NCBI GenBank assembly: GCA_019635875.1
Contig: JAHBYP010000002.1
Span: forward strand, 434,001-498,000
Direction: 5' to 3'
DNA length: 64,000 bases
Source of the DNA: Alphaproteobacteria bacterium
GTDB taxonomy: Bacteria > Pseudomonadota > Alphaproteobacteria > Reyranellales > Reyranellaceae
A model generated the notes under the pieces. That model saw only the letters and a program-made list of their open reading frames with translations, was not told the origin of the DNA and ran no database searches. Below, in pieces: positions 56,338 through 63,444 of the stretch (positions within the stretch are counted from its first letter, which is position 1; every line of letters begins with the position of its first letter). Made by a program: the position numbers and the translations under genes.

Positions 56338-56901
56338 GTGCGCATCGCCATTCTAGCCTGGGGCTCGCTGGTCTGGGACAGGCGCGATCTGATGCTGGGC
56401 GGGCCGTTCAGGCCGGATGGTCCGTCGCTGCCGCTGGAGTTCAGCCGTGTCTCGCTCGACCGGCGCCTGACGCTGGTGATCGACGAGGATCGCGGCACGC
56501 CCTGCACGACCTACGTCGCGCCCAGCGCCCATCTCGACCTCGACGAGGCGATCGACAATCTGCGTCGACGCGAGAACATGCCCGGACCCGACGGCATCGG
56601 CTTCATCGACACGCTCGCGCACACGCGCAACGAGACGGCATGGGAGCGCCATCCGCGTTCGATCGTCACCATCGAGAGCTGGGCGCTGCGATCGGGTTAC
56701 GGCGCCGTGATCTGGACGGCGCTGGCCAGCAACTTTGTCGACCAGACAGGCACGGCGTTCTCGCTCGACGCGGCCATCGGCCATCTCGCGAGTCTGCAGA
56801 GCGAGAACCTCCAGTCGGCGCTGCGGTATTTCCGCCATGCGCCGCCGGAAATCCGCTCTCCCCTGCGCGAGGCTGTCGACCGGCGCTGGCCGAACGATTA
56901 G
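56338..56901 (+). CDS. conserved hypothetical protein
   Basis: A 187-residue protein beginning MRIAILAWGSLVWDRRDLML. The AWGSLVWD start recalls gamma-glutamylcyclotransferase-like folds (short Gly-Ser loop after the first strand), but I cannot place the protein in a named family. Other stretches: RLTLVIDEDRGTPCTTYVA and SIVTIESWALRSGYGAVIWTAL. The GTG start has GGGAGG upstream. It stands alone between the toxin-antitoxin pair and a hairpin repeat. Confidence 0.75.
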   Translation: MRIAILAWGSLVWDRRDLMLGGPFRPDGPSLPLEFSRVSLDRRLTLVIDEDRGTPCTTYVAPSAHLDLDEAIDNLRRRENMPGPDGIGFIDTLAHTRNETAWERHPRSIVTIESWALRSGYGAVIWTALASNFVDQTGTAFSLDAAIGHLASLQSENLQSALRYFRHAPPEIRSPLREAVDRRWPND

Positions 56902-56909
56902 CGTATTGC

Positions 56910-56972
56910 TGTCATCCCGAGCGTAGCGAGGGTCCAGGCAACCCTGGATCCCTCGCTACGCTCGGGATGACA
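56910..56972 (+). repeat. 65-bp TGTCAT hairpin element, copy 5
   Basis: Arms GAGCGTAGCGAGG and CCTCGCTACGCTC are exactly complementary, with an inner CCAGG/CCTGG pair. Compared with copy 3, a C-G pair has become T-A on both arms. It lies just upstream of the aminotransferase ribosome binding site. Confidence 0.85.
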
Positions 56973-56990
56973 GAGGATCGGAGGCCGAGC

Positions 56991-58274
56991 ATGAGTACCG
57001 CCACGCTGACAGCGCGCCGCGACAGGGCGATGGGCGCGGGCGCGCCGCTGTTCTACGACGAGCCGCTGCACATCGTGCGCGGCGAGGGTGTTTACCTGTA
57101 CGACGCCTCGGGCAAGCGCTACGTCGATATGTACAACAACGTGCCCTGCGTCGGGCACGCCAATCCGCATGTCGTCGACGCGATGGTGCGCCAGCAGGGC
57201 ACGCTCAACGTGCACAGCCGCTACCTGCACGAGGGCATCATCGCCTTCGCCGAGCGGCTGGCGGCGCTGCATCATCCCGGCATCGAGAGCGTGATCTTCA
57301 CCTGCTCGGGCACCGAGGCGAACGAGATCGCGCTGCGCATCGCGCGCATGGTCACCGGCAAGCGCGGCATCGTCTGCACCAACGCGACCTATCACGGCAA
57401 CAGCGAGGCCGTGGGCGCGCTGACAAGGCTGACAGCCGAGCGCAATGAGAGCGGCGACGTCGCCGCCATTCCCTTCCCCGAGACGTTCCGGCCGATCAAG
57501 CCGAACGCGACCGAGGCGGAATTGTGCGAGGCCTATCTCGATCGCCTGCAGGGCGCGATCCGCGCGCTGGAGGCCGACGGCACCGGCTTCGCCGGCCTGA
57601 TCGTCTGCTCGATCTTCGCCAACGAGGGCCTGCCCGTCGTGCCGGCAGGCTTCATGCCGCGTGCGGCGGAGATTGTGCGCAAGGCAGGCGGCATCCTGAT
57701 CTCCGACGAGGTACAGGCGGGCTATTGCCGCACCGGCGAATGGTGGGGCTATGAGGTCTCCGGCTTCACGCCCGACATCGCCGTCAGCGGCAAGCCGATG
57801 GGCAACGGCCTGCCGCTGGCGGCAACGGCGGCAAGCAAGAAGCTGATCGACGCCTTCCGCAGCAAGACGCGCTACTTCAACACCTTCGCCTCGAGCCCGC
57901 TGCAGGCGGCGGTCGGCACGGCGGTGCTCGACGTGATCGAGCGCGACGGCTTGCGTGAAAGTGTCGGCACGGTGGGCGCCTGGCTGAAGGGCGAGCTGAC
58001 CAAGCGCCAGCCGCGCTCGGCGGCGATCGGCGACGTGCGCGGCCATGGCCTGTTCATCGGCGTCGAGATGGTCAAGCCCGGCGCGGCGAAGGAGCCCGAC
58101 GAGAAGCGCACCGTGGAGGTCGTCAACAGGCTCAAGGACAAGGGCTTCCTCACCAGCAACGCCGGCGCCTTCCGGAACGTGGTGAAGATCCGCCCGCCGC
58201 TGGTGTTCACCCGGGCGCATGCCGAGGACTTCCTCAAGGCGTTCGACGAGACGATTGCCACGCTCGATGGATAG
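56991..58274 (+). CDS. class III aminotransferase family, ethanolamine-phosphate/phosphohydroxylysine phospholyase-like
   Basis: A 427-residue PLP enzyme. The Schiff-base lysine is Lys268 (AVSGKPMGNGLPLAA), SGTEANEIALRIAR is the PLP-phosphate region and ISDEVQAGYCRTGEW holds the PLP Asp. The N-terminal YVDMYNNVPCVGHANPHVVD and LNVHSRYLHEGIIAFAERL resemble the AGXT2L (phospholyase) branch rather than ordinary omega-aminotransferases. That branch splits phosphorylated amino alcohols into aldehyde, ammonia and phosphate. The overlapping downstream gene encodes an APH-type kinase that could make such a substrate. An ordinary transaminase remains possible. Confidence 0.85.
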   Translation: MSTATLTARRDRAMGAGAPLFYDEPLHIVRGEGVYLYDASGKRYVDMYNNVPCVGHANPHVVDAMVRQQGTLNVHSRYLHEGIIAFAERLAALHHPGIESVIFTCSGTEANEIALRIARMVTGKRGIVCTNATYHGNSEAVGALTRLTAERNESGDVAAIPFPETFRPIKPNATEAELCEAYLDRLQGAIRALEADGTGFAGLIVCSIFANEGLPVVPAGFMPRAAEIVRKAGGILISDEVQAGYCRTGEWWGYEVSGFTPDIAVSGKPMGNGLPLAATAASKKLIDAFRSKTRYFNTFASSPLQAAVGTAVLDVIERDGLRESVGTVGAWLKGELTKRQPRSAAIGDVRGHGLFIGVEMVKPGAAKEPDEKRTVEVVNRLKDKGFLTSNAGAFRNVVKIRPPLVFTRAHAEDFLKAFDETIATLDG

Positions 58275-59265
58275 GGACGAGGCACGGCGCATCTTCGAGC
58301 CACCGGCGCGCGAGGCGCTGCAGTCCTTCGCGATCGAGCCCGCGACGCTAGACCTGGTGGCGGTGGCCGAGAACATCACGTTTCGCGTCAGCGACGCGCG
58401 CGACGGCACGCAGTACGTCTTCCGCCTGCACCGCCCCTGGTACCACACGCTCGAGGAGCTGATCTCCGAGCGCGTCTGGCTGCGCGCGCTGGTCGAGGCC
58501 GGCATTTCCGTGCCGACGCCGGTGCTGGCGCGCGACGGCAGCGAGTACGTGCGGGTCGCGGTGCCCGGCACCGGCGAGCAACGCTACGCCGGCATGATCA
58601 GCTGGACCGAGGGCCGGCTGCTGTCGGAGGCGCTGGCCGAGACCACCGACGCGGCGTGGCAGGCCACGGCCTTCGAGCAGCTCGGCGCGATCACCGCTTC
58701 GATGCACAACCAGGCCGCCGCGTGGCAGGTGCCGCAGGGCTTCACCCGCCATCACCTCGACACCGACGGGCTGATGGGCGACCGGCCGTTCTGGGGTCCG
58801 TTCTGGGAGCACAGGCTGCTGACGCCGGCTGAAGCGCGCCTGCTGCTCGACACGCGCGATCGCGTGCGCGTGGCGCTGGCGCGCTACGGCCGCGATCCGC
58901 GCACCTACAGCCTGATCCACGCCGACATGCATCCGCGCAACGTGCTGGTGGATGGCAAGAAGCTGACGGTAATCGATTTCGACGACACCGGCTTCGGTTG
59001 GCACCTCTACGACATCGCCGTGGCGCTGATCCACCAGCAGGGCACGGCCGAGTACCCTGCCGCCGAGGCCGCCTTCCTGCGCGGCTACCGCCGCCTGCGC
59101 GTGCTGCCCGATGCCGACCTTGCGCTGCTGCCGATGTTCCACCTGATGCGCGGCATGGTGCAGATCGGCTGGTACCACCAGCGACCCGAGCTCGGCGTCA
59201 CGCCCAACTTCCACCGCATGAAGGACGACGTCTGCGCGCAATGCGCGGCGTTTGTGCCGCCATGA
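58267..59265 (+). CDS. APH/choline-kinase-like phosphotransferase (hydroxylysine kinase-like)
   Basis: A 332-residue kinase of the aminoglycoside phosphotransferase fold. The catalytic loop is LIHADMHPRNVLV (His218, Asp220, Asn225) and the metal-binding Asp is in VIDFDDTGFGWH. The N-lobe ENITFRVSDARDGTQYVFRLHRP carries the ATP Lys/Arg region. Such kinases phosphorylate small amino alcohols (homoserine, choline, ethanolamine, hydroxylysine) as well as drugs. Its ATG lies eight bases inside the aminotransferase gene, so a kinase-phospholyase two-step pathway is likely. Resistance to antibiotics is less likely from this context. Confidence 0.85.
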   Translation: MDRDEARRIFEPPAREALQSFAIEPATLDLVAVAENITFRVSDARDGTQYVFRLHRPWYHTLEELISERVWLRALVEAGISVPTPVLARDGSEYVRVAVPGTGEQRYAGMISWTEGRLLSEALAETTDAAWQATAFEQLGAITASMHNQAAAWQVPQGFTRHHLDTDGLMGDRPFWGPFWEHRLLTPAEARLLLDTRDRVRVALARYGRDPRTYSLIHADMHPRNVLVDGKKLTVIDFDDTGFGWHLYDIAVALIHQQGTAEYPAAEAAFLRGYRRLRVLPDADLALLPMFHLMRGMVQIGWYHQRPELGVTPNFHRMKDDVCAQCAAFVPP

Positions 59266-59267
59266 GT

Positions 59268-59389
59268 CCCTTCCCCCGGAGGGGGAAGGTGCCCGAAGGG
59301 CGGAAGGGGGATGTCAAAGCGAACGCCTGAGTCCGTCTTCGACATCCCCCTTCCGTCGCTGCGCGCCACCTTCCCCCTCCGGGGGAAGT
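59268..59389 (+). repeat. nested-palindrome element, ~123-bp type, copy 2
   Basis: Nearly identical to 11547-11670, including GCCCGAAGGGC in one arm and the GGGGGATGTC/GACATCCCCC inner stem. The reverse arm has GGCGCGnAGCG-type sequence with small changes. It lies between the convergent kinase and ferredoxin reductase genes. Confidence 0.85.
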
Positions 59390-59395
59390 AAAAGA

Positions 59396-60760
59396 CTACG
59401 TCGGCAGCACCGAGCGCAGGTCGAACGCCGCGTCGGCCGCCTGCTCGGGCGTGAGCGATGCCCGCGCGACCAGCAGGCGGCGGGCAAGCATATGGTCGGC
59501 GGGCTTGTTGACCGAGTCGACGCCGACCAGCGCGCCGGCGCGGAAGTGGAACAGCGAGAAGCGGCTCGACGCCATGTCGCCGCGCGTCACGGTCGCGTCG
59601 GGGATGCCGGTCAGGCCGACCATCTGCAGCTTCAGGTCGAACTGGTCCGACCAGAACCACGGCACGGCGTCATAGGGCTTGGCCGACGATGACGATGCGA
59701 TCGTGGCGCCTGCCGTCTTCGCCTGGTCGGTGGCGTTCTGCACCGATTCGAGCCGCAGCCCCATGCCCTGCACCGGGTTCCAGCGGCTGGGATGGCGCGT
59801 GCAGTCGCCGGCGGCGACGATCTCCGGCAGAGCCGCGCCGCTGCTCGCATCAAGGCAGCGCGCGAATTCATCGACGCGGATGCCGTCGTCGACGGCGAGA
59901 CCCAGCGTCGCGGCGAGCTCGGTGTTGGGCACCACGCCGATGCCGACCACGGCGAGGTCGGCCGGCAGGATGTGGACATGTCCGGCGGCGTCGGTGGCCC
60001 GCACGCCGGCGAGAATGCCGCGGTCGTGCTCGAAGCCGACATCGCGCGCGCCGAACAGCAGCTCGACGCCGCGCGCGCGATGGGCCTCGGCGACGAACTG
60101 CGCCAGCGCCGGCGTGGCGGCGCGCGCCAGCAGGCGGTCCTGCATCTCGACGACGCTGACCTTCTTGCCGAGCTGGCTGAGCGAGGCGGCGGCCTCCAGG
60201 CCGATATAGCCGCCGCCGATCACCACGAGTCGCTGGGCGTTGGCCGCGATGTCGCGCAGCCGGTCGGCATCGGCGAGATCGCGCAGGGTCAGGACCTTGT
60301 CCGGCACGCCCGGCAAGGTGCGCGCCCGCGCGCCGGTGGCCAGCGCCAGCCGGTCCCAGCGCAGCACGTCGCCGCCCGAGGTCGTCAGCGTGCGGTTGGT
60401 GCGATCGGCGGCGACGATCGGCGTCGACAGCAGCAGCTCGACCTTCTCCTGCTCGTAGAAGGCGGCGCCGCGGATGGGCAGCGAGTCGCGCTCGGCCTTG
60501 CCCAGCAGATAGGCCTTGCTGAGCGGCGGGCGGTGGTAGGGCGGATGCGCCTCGGCGCTGACCAGGCGGATGCGGCCGGCGTAACCTGCGTCGCGCGCCG
60601 AGGCGGCGATCTGCGCGCCGGCATAGGAGCCGCCGACGATGATGAGCCCCTCACCGGTGTCGGGCTTCTTCTCGTCATCGTCGAGCACCGCCTTGACGAC
60701 TGCGCCGGCCAGCTCCACCGCGCCTTCGATGACGGCGCCGACGATTTCCTCGGGCGGCAC
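59396..60760 (-). CDS. FAD-dependent ferredoxin reductase (putidaredoxin reductase-like)
   Basis: A 454-residue flavoprotein. FAD-binding GLIIVGGSYAGAQIAASAR begins near residue 38, YHRPPLSKAYLLG follows, a second Rossmann motif VVIGGGYIGLEAAASL binds NAD(P)H, and EIVAAGDCTRHPSR is the second FAD motif. The first 35 residues are an extension of Ala/Val/Glu and charged residues not usual in the family. GTG at 60760 (GAGGA eight bases upstream) is chosen; GTG at 60781 is the alternative. It precedes no gene on its strand but follows the ferredoxin gene, its likely electron acceptor. Confidence 0.87.
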   Translation of the reverse strand: MPPEEIVGAVIEGAVELAGAVVKAVLDDDEKKPDTGEGLIIVGGSYAGAQIAASARDAGYAGRIRLVSAEAHPPYHRPPLSKAYLLGKAERDSLPIRGAAFYEQEKVELLLSTPIVAADRTNRTLTTSGGDVLRWDRLALATGARARTLPGVPDKVLTLRDLADADRLRDIAANAQRLVVIGGGYIGLEAAASLSQLGKKVSVVEMQDRLLARAATPALAQFVAEAHRARGVELLFGARDVGFEHDRGILAGVRATDAAGHVHILPADLAVVGIGVVPNTELAATLGLAVDDGIRVDEFARCLDASSGAALPEIVAAGDCTRHPSRWNPVQGMGLRLESVQNATDQAKTAGATIASSSSAKPYDAVPWFWSDQFDLKLQMVGLTGIPDATVTRGDMASSRFSLFHFRAGALVGVDSVNKPADHMLARRLLVARASLTPEQAADAAFDLRSVLPT

Positions 60761-60789
60761 TAGAGCCGTCCTCGCCGGCACAGGTCCTC

Positions 60790-60855
60790 TGTCATTCCGA
60801 GCGCCGCGCGGAATCCAGGCTCTTCGCTGGCTTCCGCGCGGCGCTCGGAATGACA
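60790..60855 (-). repeat. 65-bp TGTCAT hairpin element, copy 6
   Basis: Arms GAGCGCCGCGCGGAA and TTCCGCGCGGCGCTC are exactly complementary although both differ from the other copies. It lies between the ferredoxin and reductase genes, which are otherwise adjacent on the minus strand. Confidence 0.85.
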
Positions 60856-60871
60856 GAAGGACTCAACCATC

Positions 60872-61195
60872 CTAGCTCTGGCGCTCGGGCATGTGGACGG
60901 TGAGTCCGTCGAGCGCCGGCGTCACGTCGATCTGGCACGACAGCCGGCTGGTCGACTTGCGTTCGGCAGCGACACCTTCGAGCAGCTCGTTCTCGACCGC
61001 GTCGGCCGGCTTCAGCCGCGCCATGTCGGCTTCGTCGATGTAGACATGGCAGGTGGCGCAGGAGCAGCACCCGCCGCATTCCGCGTCGATGCCGCGCAGA
61101 TTGTTGTTGATGGCGCCCAGCATGACGCTGGTGCCGTTGGGCACGTCGATGGCGCGGCTTGTGCCGTCCTTGAGCACGTAGTTGATGGTGGGCAT
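60872..61195 (-). CDS. [2Fe-2S] ferredoxin, putidaredoxin/adrenodoxin type
   Basis: A 107-residue ferredoxin. The cluster ligands are Cys40, Cys46 and Cys49 (ECGGCCSCATCHVYI, the C-x5-C-x2-C pattern) and Cys87 (RLSCQID). This type carries electrons from a NAD(P)H-dependent FAD reductase to P450s or to iron-sulfur assembly. The reductase gene follows after a hairpin repeat. A CYP153-like P450 in the window (7112-8320) and a Rieske oxygenase 0.9 kb away are possible partners. Confidence 0.92.
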   Translation of the reverse strand: MPTINYVLKDGTSRAIDVPNGTSVMLGAINNNLRGIDAECGGCCSCATCHVYIDEADMARLKPADAVENELLEGVAAERKSTSRLSCQIDVTPALDGLTVHMPERQS

Positions 61196-61280
61196 GTCGG
61201 ACGCGGGATCCCGGACAGATGGAATGGTCGGCCTGCGTTAGATCAGACGCGATGCGAGGCGGCAAGAGGTGCGATCGGCG

Positions 61281-61982
61281 TCAGTCGCCGAGGTTGTCGT
61301 GGATGAGATGCACCGGCGCCTGCAGCCAGACATTGCGGTTGCCGTTGGCGCGCGGCCGGCCGATGTGCTGCTGCAGCGGATAGAGCGTGAGCCGCTTGCC
61401 GCGCGCGCGCGGCTGGGCGACCCAGGCCGCCAGCGACAGGCGCAGATTGTGCATCGTCCACTCCATGGCGTTGTTGCCGAGATACTCCGGCTCCTTGGCA
61501 CCGCGCCTGGTCATCTGCTTGATGCTGGTCAGCAGGCAGACGCGATAGCCGAGACTGGGATAGGGGCTGTCGGCATCCTCGACCGTCTCGATGTCCTCCT
61601 TCGACAGCGCCGGTCGGCGCGGCATCGCCTGGCTGGGCTTGAACGGATGGCTGTGGAAGTCTCCGATGAAGCGCCAGTTCGGCCAGTAGGCCGAGACGAT
61701 GGCGTTCATCGTCTGCAGGCCGTGCTTGGAGGGCGTCACCGAGGTGTGGTCGCGCTCGGCGTTGATGTCGGTGGTCGCCGCCTCGACGGTGAAGCAGGGC
61801 TTGCCGTTGCGCAGCGTGGTTTCGTAACCCCACAGCAGGCCGTAGGCTTCGAGATACTTGCGCGGCCGGCCCTTGCCGCGCGGCGGCGAGACGCCGGAAT
61901 AGCTCTCGATGGTGGCGAGCGTGATCGAACGGAAGGCCGACTCCGAGATGTTCACCAGGTAGTCGAACTGCGCCTTGCCCAT
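61281..61982 (-). CDS. JAMM/MPN-domain metalloprotease-like protein
   Basis: A 233-residue protein with a complete JAMM set: Glu45 in YLEAYGLLWG, His110-Ser-His112-Pro in IGDFHSHPF, Ser127 and Asp130 in LSKEDIE. The gap between HSH and Ser is 14 residues, twice the canonical seven. JAMM proteins bind zinc and cleave isopeptide or peptide bonds; in bacteria some act in sulfur-carrier or phage-tail processing. No ubiquitin-like or E1 gene is near. ATG at 61982 has AAGGGA nine bases upstream; 61991 is an alternative. It is divergent from the Rieske oxygenase. Confidence 0.75.
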   Translation of the reverse strand: MGKAQFDYLVNISESAFRSITLATIESYSGVSPPRGKGRPRKYLEAYGLLWGYETTLRNGKPCFTVEAATTDINAERDHTSVTPSKHGLQTMNAIVSAYWPNWRFIGDFHSHPFKPSQAMPRRPALSKEDIETVEDADSPYPSLGYRVCLLTSIKQMTRRGAKEPEYLGNNAMEWTMHNLRLSLAAWVAQPRARGKRLTLYPLQQHIGRPRANGNRNVWLQAPVHLIHDNLGD

Positions 61983-62072
61983 CTCAACCATTCCCTTGCC
62001 GGGCGGCGCGATGTTGCCCAAACGTCCCGTGGCTGGGTAGGCTGTTGTCCATGTCCTGAGCGGGGGATCGCC

Positions 62073-63398
62073 ATGATATCGCGCGAACAGAACGATCTCA
62101 TCACCCGCACCGGGCCGGCGGCGCCATGCGGCACGCTGATGCGGCAGTACTGGCAGCCCATCGCGCTGGCGGTCGAGTTGCAGGGACCCCGCCCATTGCG
62201 TTCCGTACGACTGATGGGACAAGATCTTGTGGTCTTCCGCGACGAGTCCGGAAAGCTGGCGCTGATCGACCGCGACTGCCCGCATCGCGGTGCGGACCTC
62301 GCCTATGGCCGGCTGGAGCATGGCGGCCTGCGCTGCCCGTTCCATGGCTGGCTGTTCGACGTCCAGGGCAACTGCCTGGAGATGCCGGGCGAGCCGGATG
62401 GCGGCGGCGTGCTGTGCCAGCGGGTGAAGCAGAAATCCTATCCCGTGGTCGAGCGCTCGGGGATCATCTGGGGCTATCTCGGCGCCGGCGAGGCGCCGGC
62501 GTTCCCCGATTTCGACTGCTTCATCGCGCCCGACAGCCACGTCTTCGCCTTCAAGGGCCACATGGCCTGCAACTGGCTGCAAGCGCTGGAGGTCGGCATC
62601 GACCCGGCGCACGCCTCCTTCCTGCACCGCTTCGAGGAGGACGAGAGCGCCAGCGGCTCGAACACCTATGGTCGCCAGTTCCGCGCCGCCTCGATGGGCT
62701 CGGACATCCCGATGACCACCCTGCTGCGCGAGTTCCCGCGGCCCGACATCGACGTGCAGCCCGTGCCGTGGGGCCTGCGGCTGTTCTCGCGAAGGCGCAT
62801 CGACAAGCAGCGCACGCATCTGCGGGTGACCAACCTGATCTTCCCCAATGCGTTCCTGATTCCGCTCTCGGGCGAGATGACGATCACGCAGTGGCACGTG
62901 CCGGTCGACGACACCTCGAACTACTGGTACGCGATCTTCACCAGCTTCGGCGGGCCGGTCGACAAGAAGACCATGACCGAGCAGCGGCTCGACCTCTACC
63001 AGCTGCCCGACTACAAGCCGCGGCTGGGTCGCCACAACGAGTGGGGCTACGACCCCGCCGAGCAGCGCAGCAAGACCTTCACCGGCATGGGCTTCGACAT
63101 CAACGTGCACGACCAGTGGGCCTGCGAGTCGCAGGGACCGATCGCCGATCGCACGCGCGAGCATCTCGGCACCACCGACAAGGCGATCATCGCCAACCGC
63201 CGCCTGCTGGTGAAGGCGATCGAGCAGGCGCAGGCCGGCGAGCGGCCGCTGATGGTGCTCGACCGCGCGTCCGCTGCTGGCATGACCGGCCCCGCCACGA
63301 TGGATGCGATCGGTCCCACCGAGGGTTGGGAGAGTTTCTGGCCCGAGATCGATCGCAAGCGCCGCGACTCCGCGCCGTGGAAGCGATCGGCAGCGTGA
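62073..63398 (+). CDS. Rieske [2Fe-2S] aromatic-ring-hydroxylating oxygenase, alpha subunit-like
   Basis: A 441-residue oxygenase of the phthalate/phenoxybenzoate dioxygenase type. The Rieske cluster ligands are Cys69-Pro-His71 and Cys88-Pro-Phe-His91 (DCPHRG ... RCPFHGW). The mononuclear iron site is NWLQALEVGIDPAHASFLH, with Asp177, His180 and His185. These enzymes hydroxylate or demethylate aromatic acids with electrons from a separate reductase; the nearby ferredoxin pair could serve. The substrate is not evident. GCGGGGGAT precedes the ATG. Confidence 0.88.
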   Translation: MISREQNDLITRTGPAAPCGTLMRQYWQPIALAVELQGPRPLRSVRLMGQDLVVFRDESGKLALIDRDCPHRGADLAYGRLEHGGLRCPFHGWLFDVQGNCLEMPGEPDGGGVLCQRVKQKSYPVVERSGIIWGYLGAGEAPAFPDFDCFIAPDSHVFAFKGHMACNWLQALEVGIDPAHASFLHRFEEDESASGSNTYGRQFRAASMGSDIPMTTLLREFPRPDIDVQPVPWGLRLFSRRRIDKQRTHLRVTNLIFPNAFLIPLSGEMTITQWHVPVDDTSNYWYAIFTSFGGPVDKKTMTEQRLDLYQLPDYKPRLGRHNEWGYDPAEQRSKTFTGMGFDINVHDQWACESQGPIADRTREHLGTTDKAIIANRRLLVKAIEQAQAGERPLMVLDRASAAGMTGPATMDAIGPTEGWESFWPEIDRKRRDSAPWKRSAA

Positions 63399-63402
63399 TG
63401 AC

Positions 63403-63442
63403 TGGGCGGCAACGAAGAGCCGGCGGGACGCCGGCGGTCCCA
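63403..63442 (+). repeat. GCCGGC hairpin element, copy 4 (deleted form)
   Basis: TGGGCGGC, a short spacer, then the GCCGGCGGGACGCCGGC stem and GGTCCCA. Its last 29 bases are identical to the reverse complement of the left part of copy 1 (12845-12906), while the other stem is missing. It ends two bases before the next ATG, where a ribosome binding site should be. Confidence 0.75.
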
Positions 63443-63444
63443 GC

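Noticed and set aside
58267-59265. Aminoglycoside-resistance gene
   Set aside because: The APH fold is shared with many metabolic kinases, and overlap with a phospholyase-like gene argues for metabolism.
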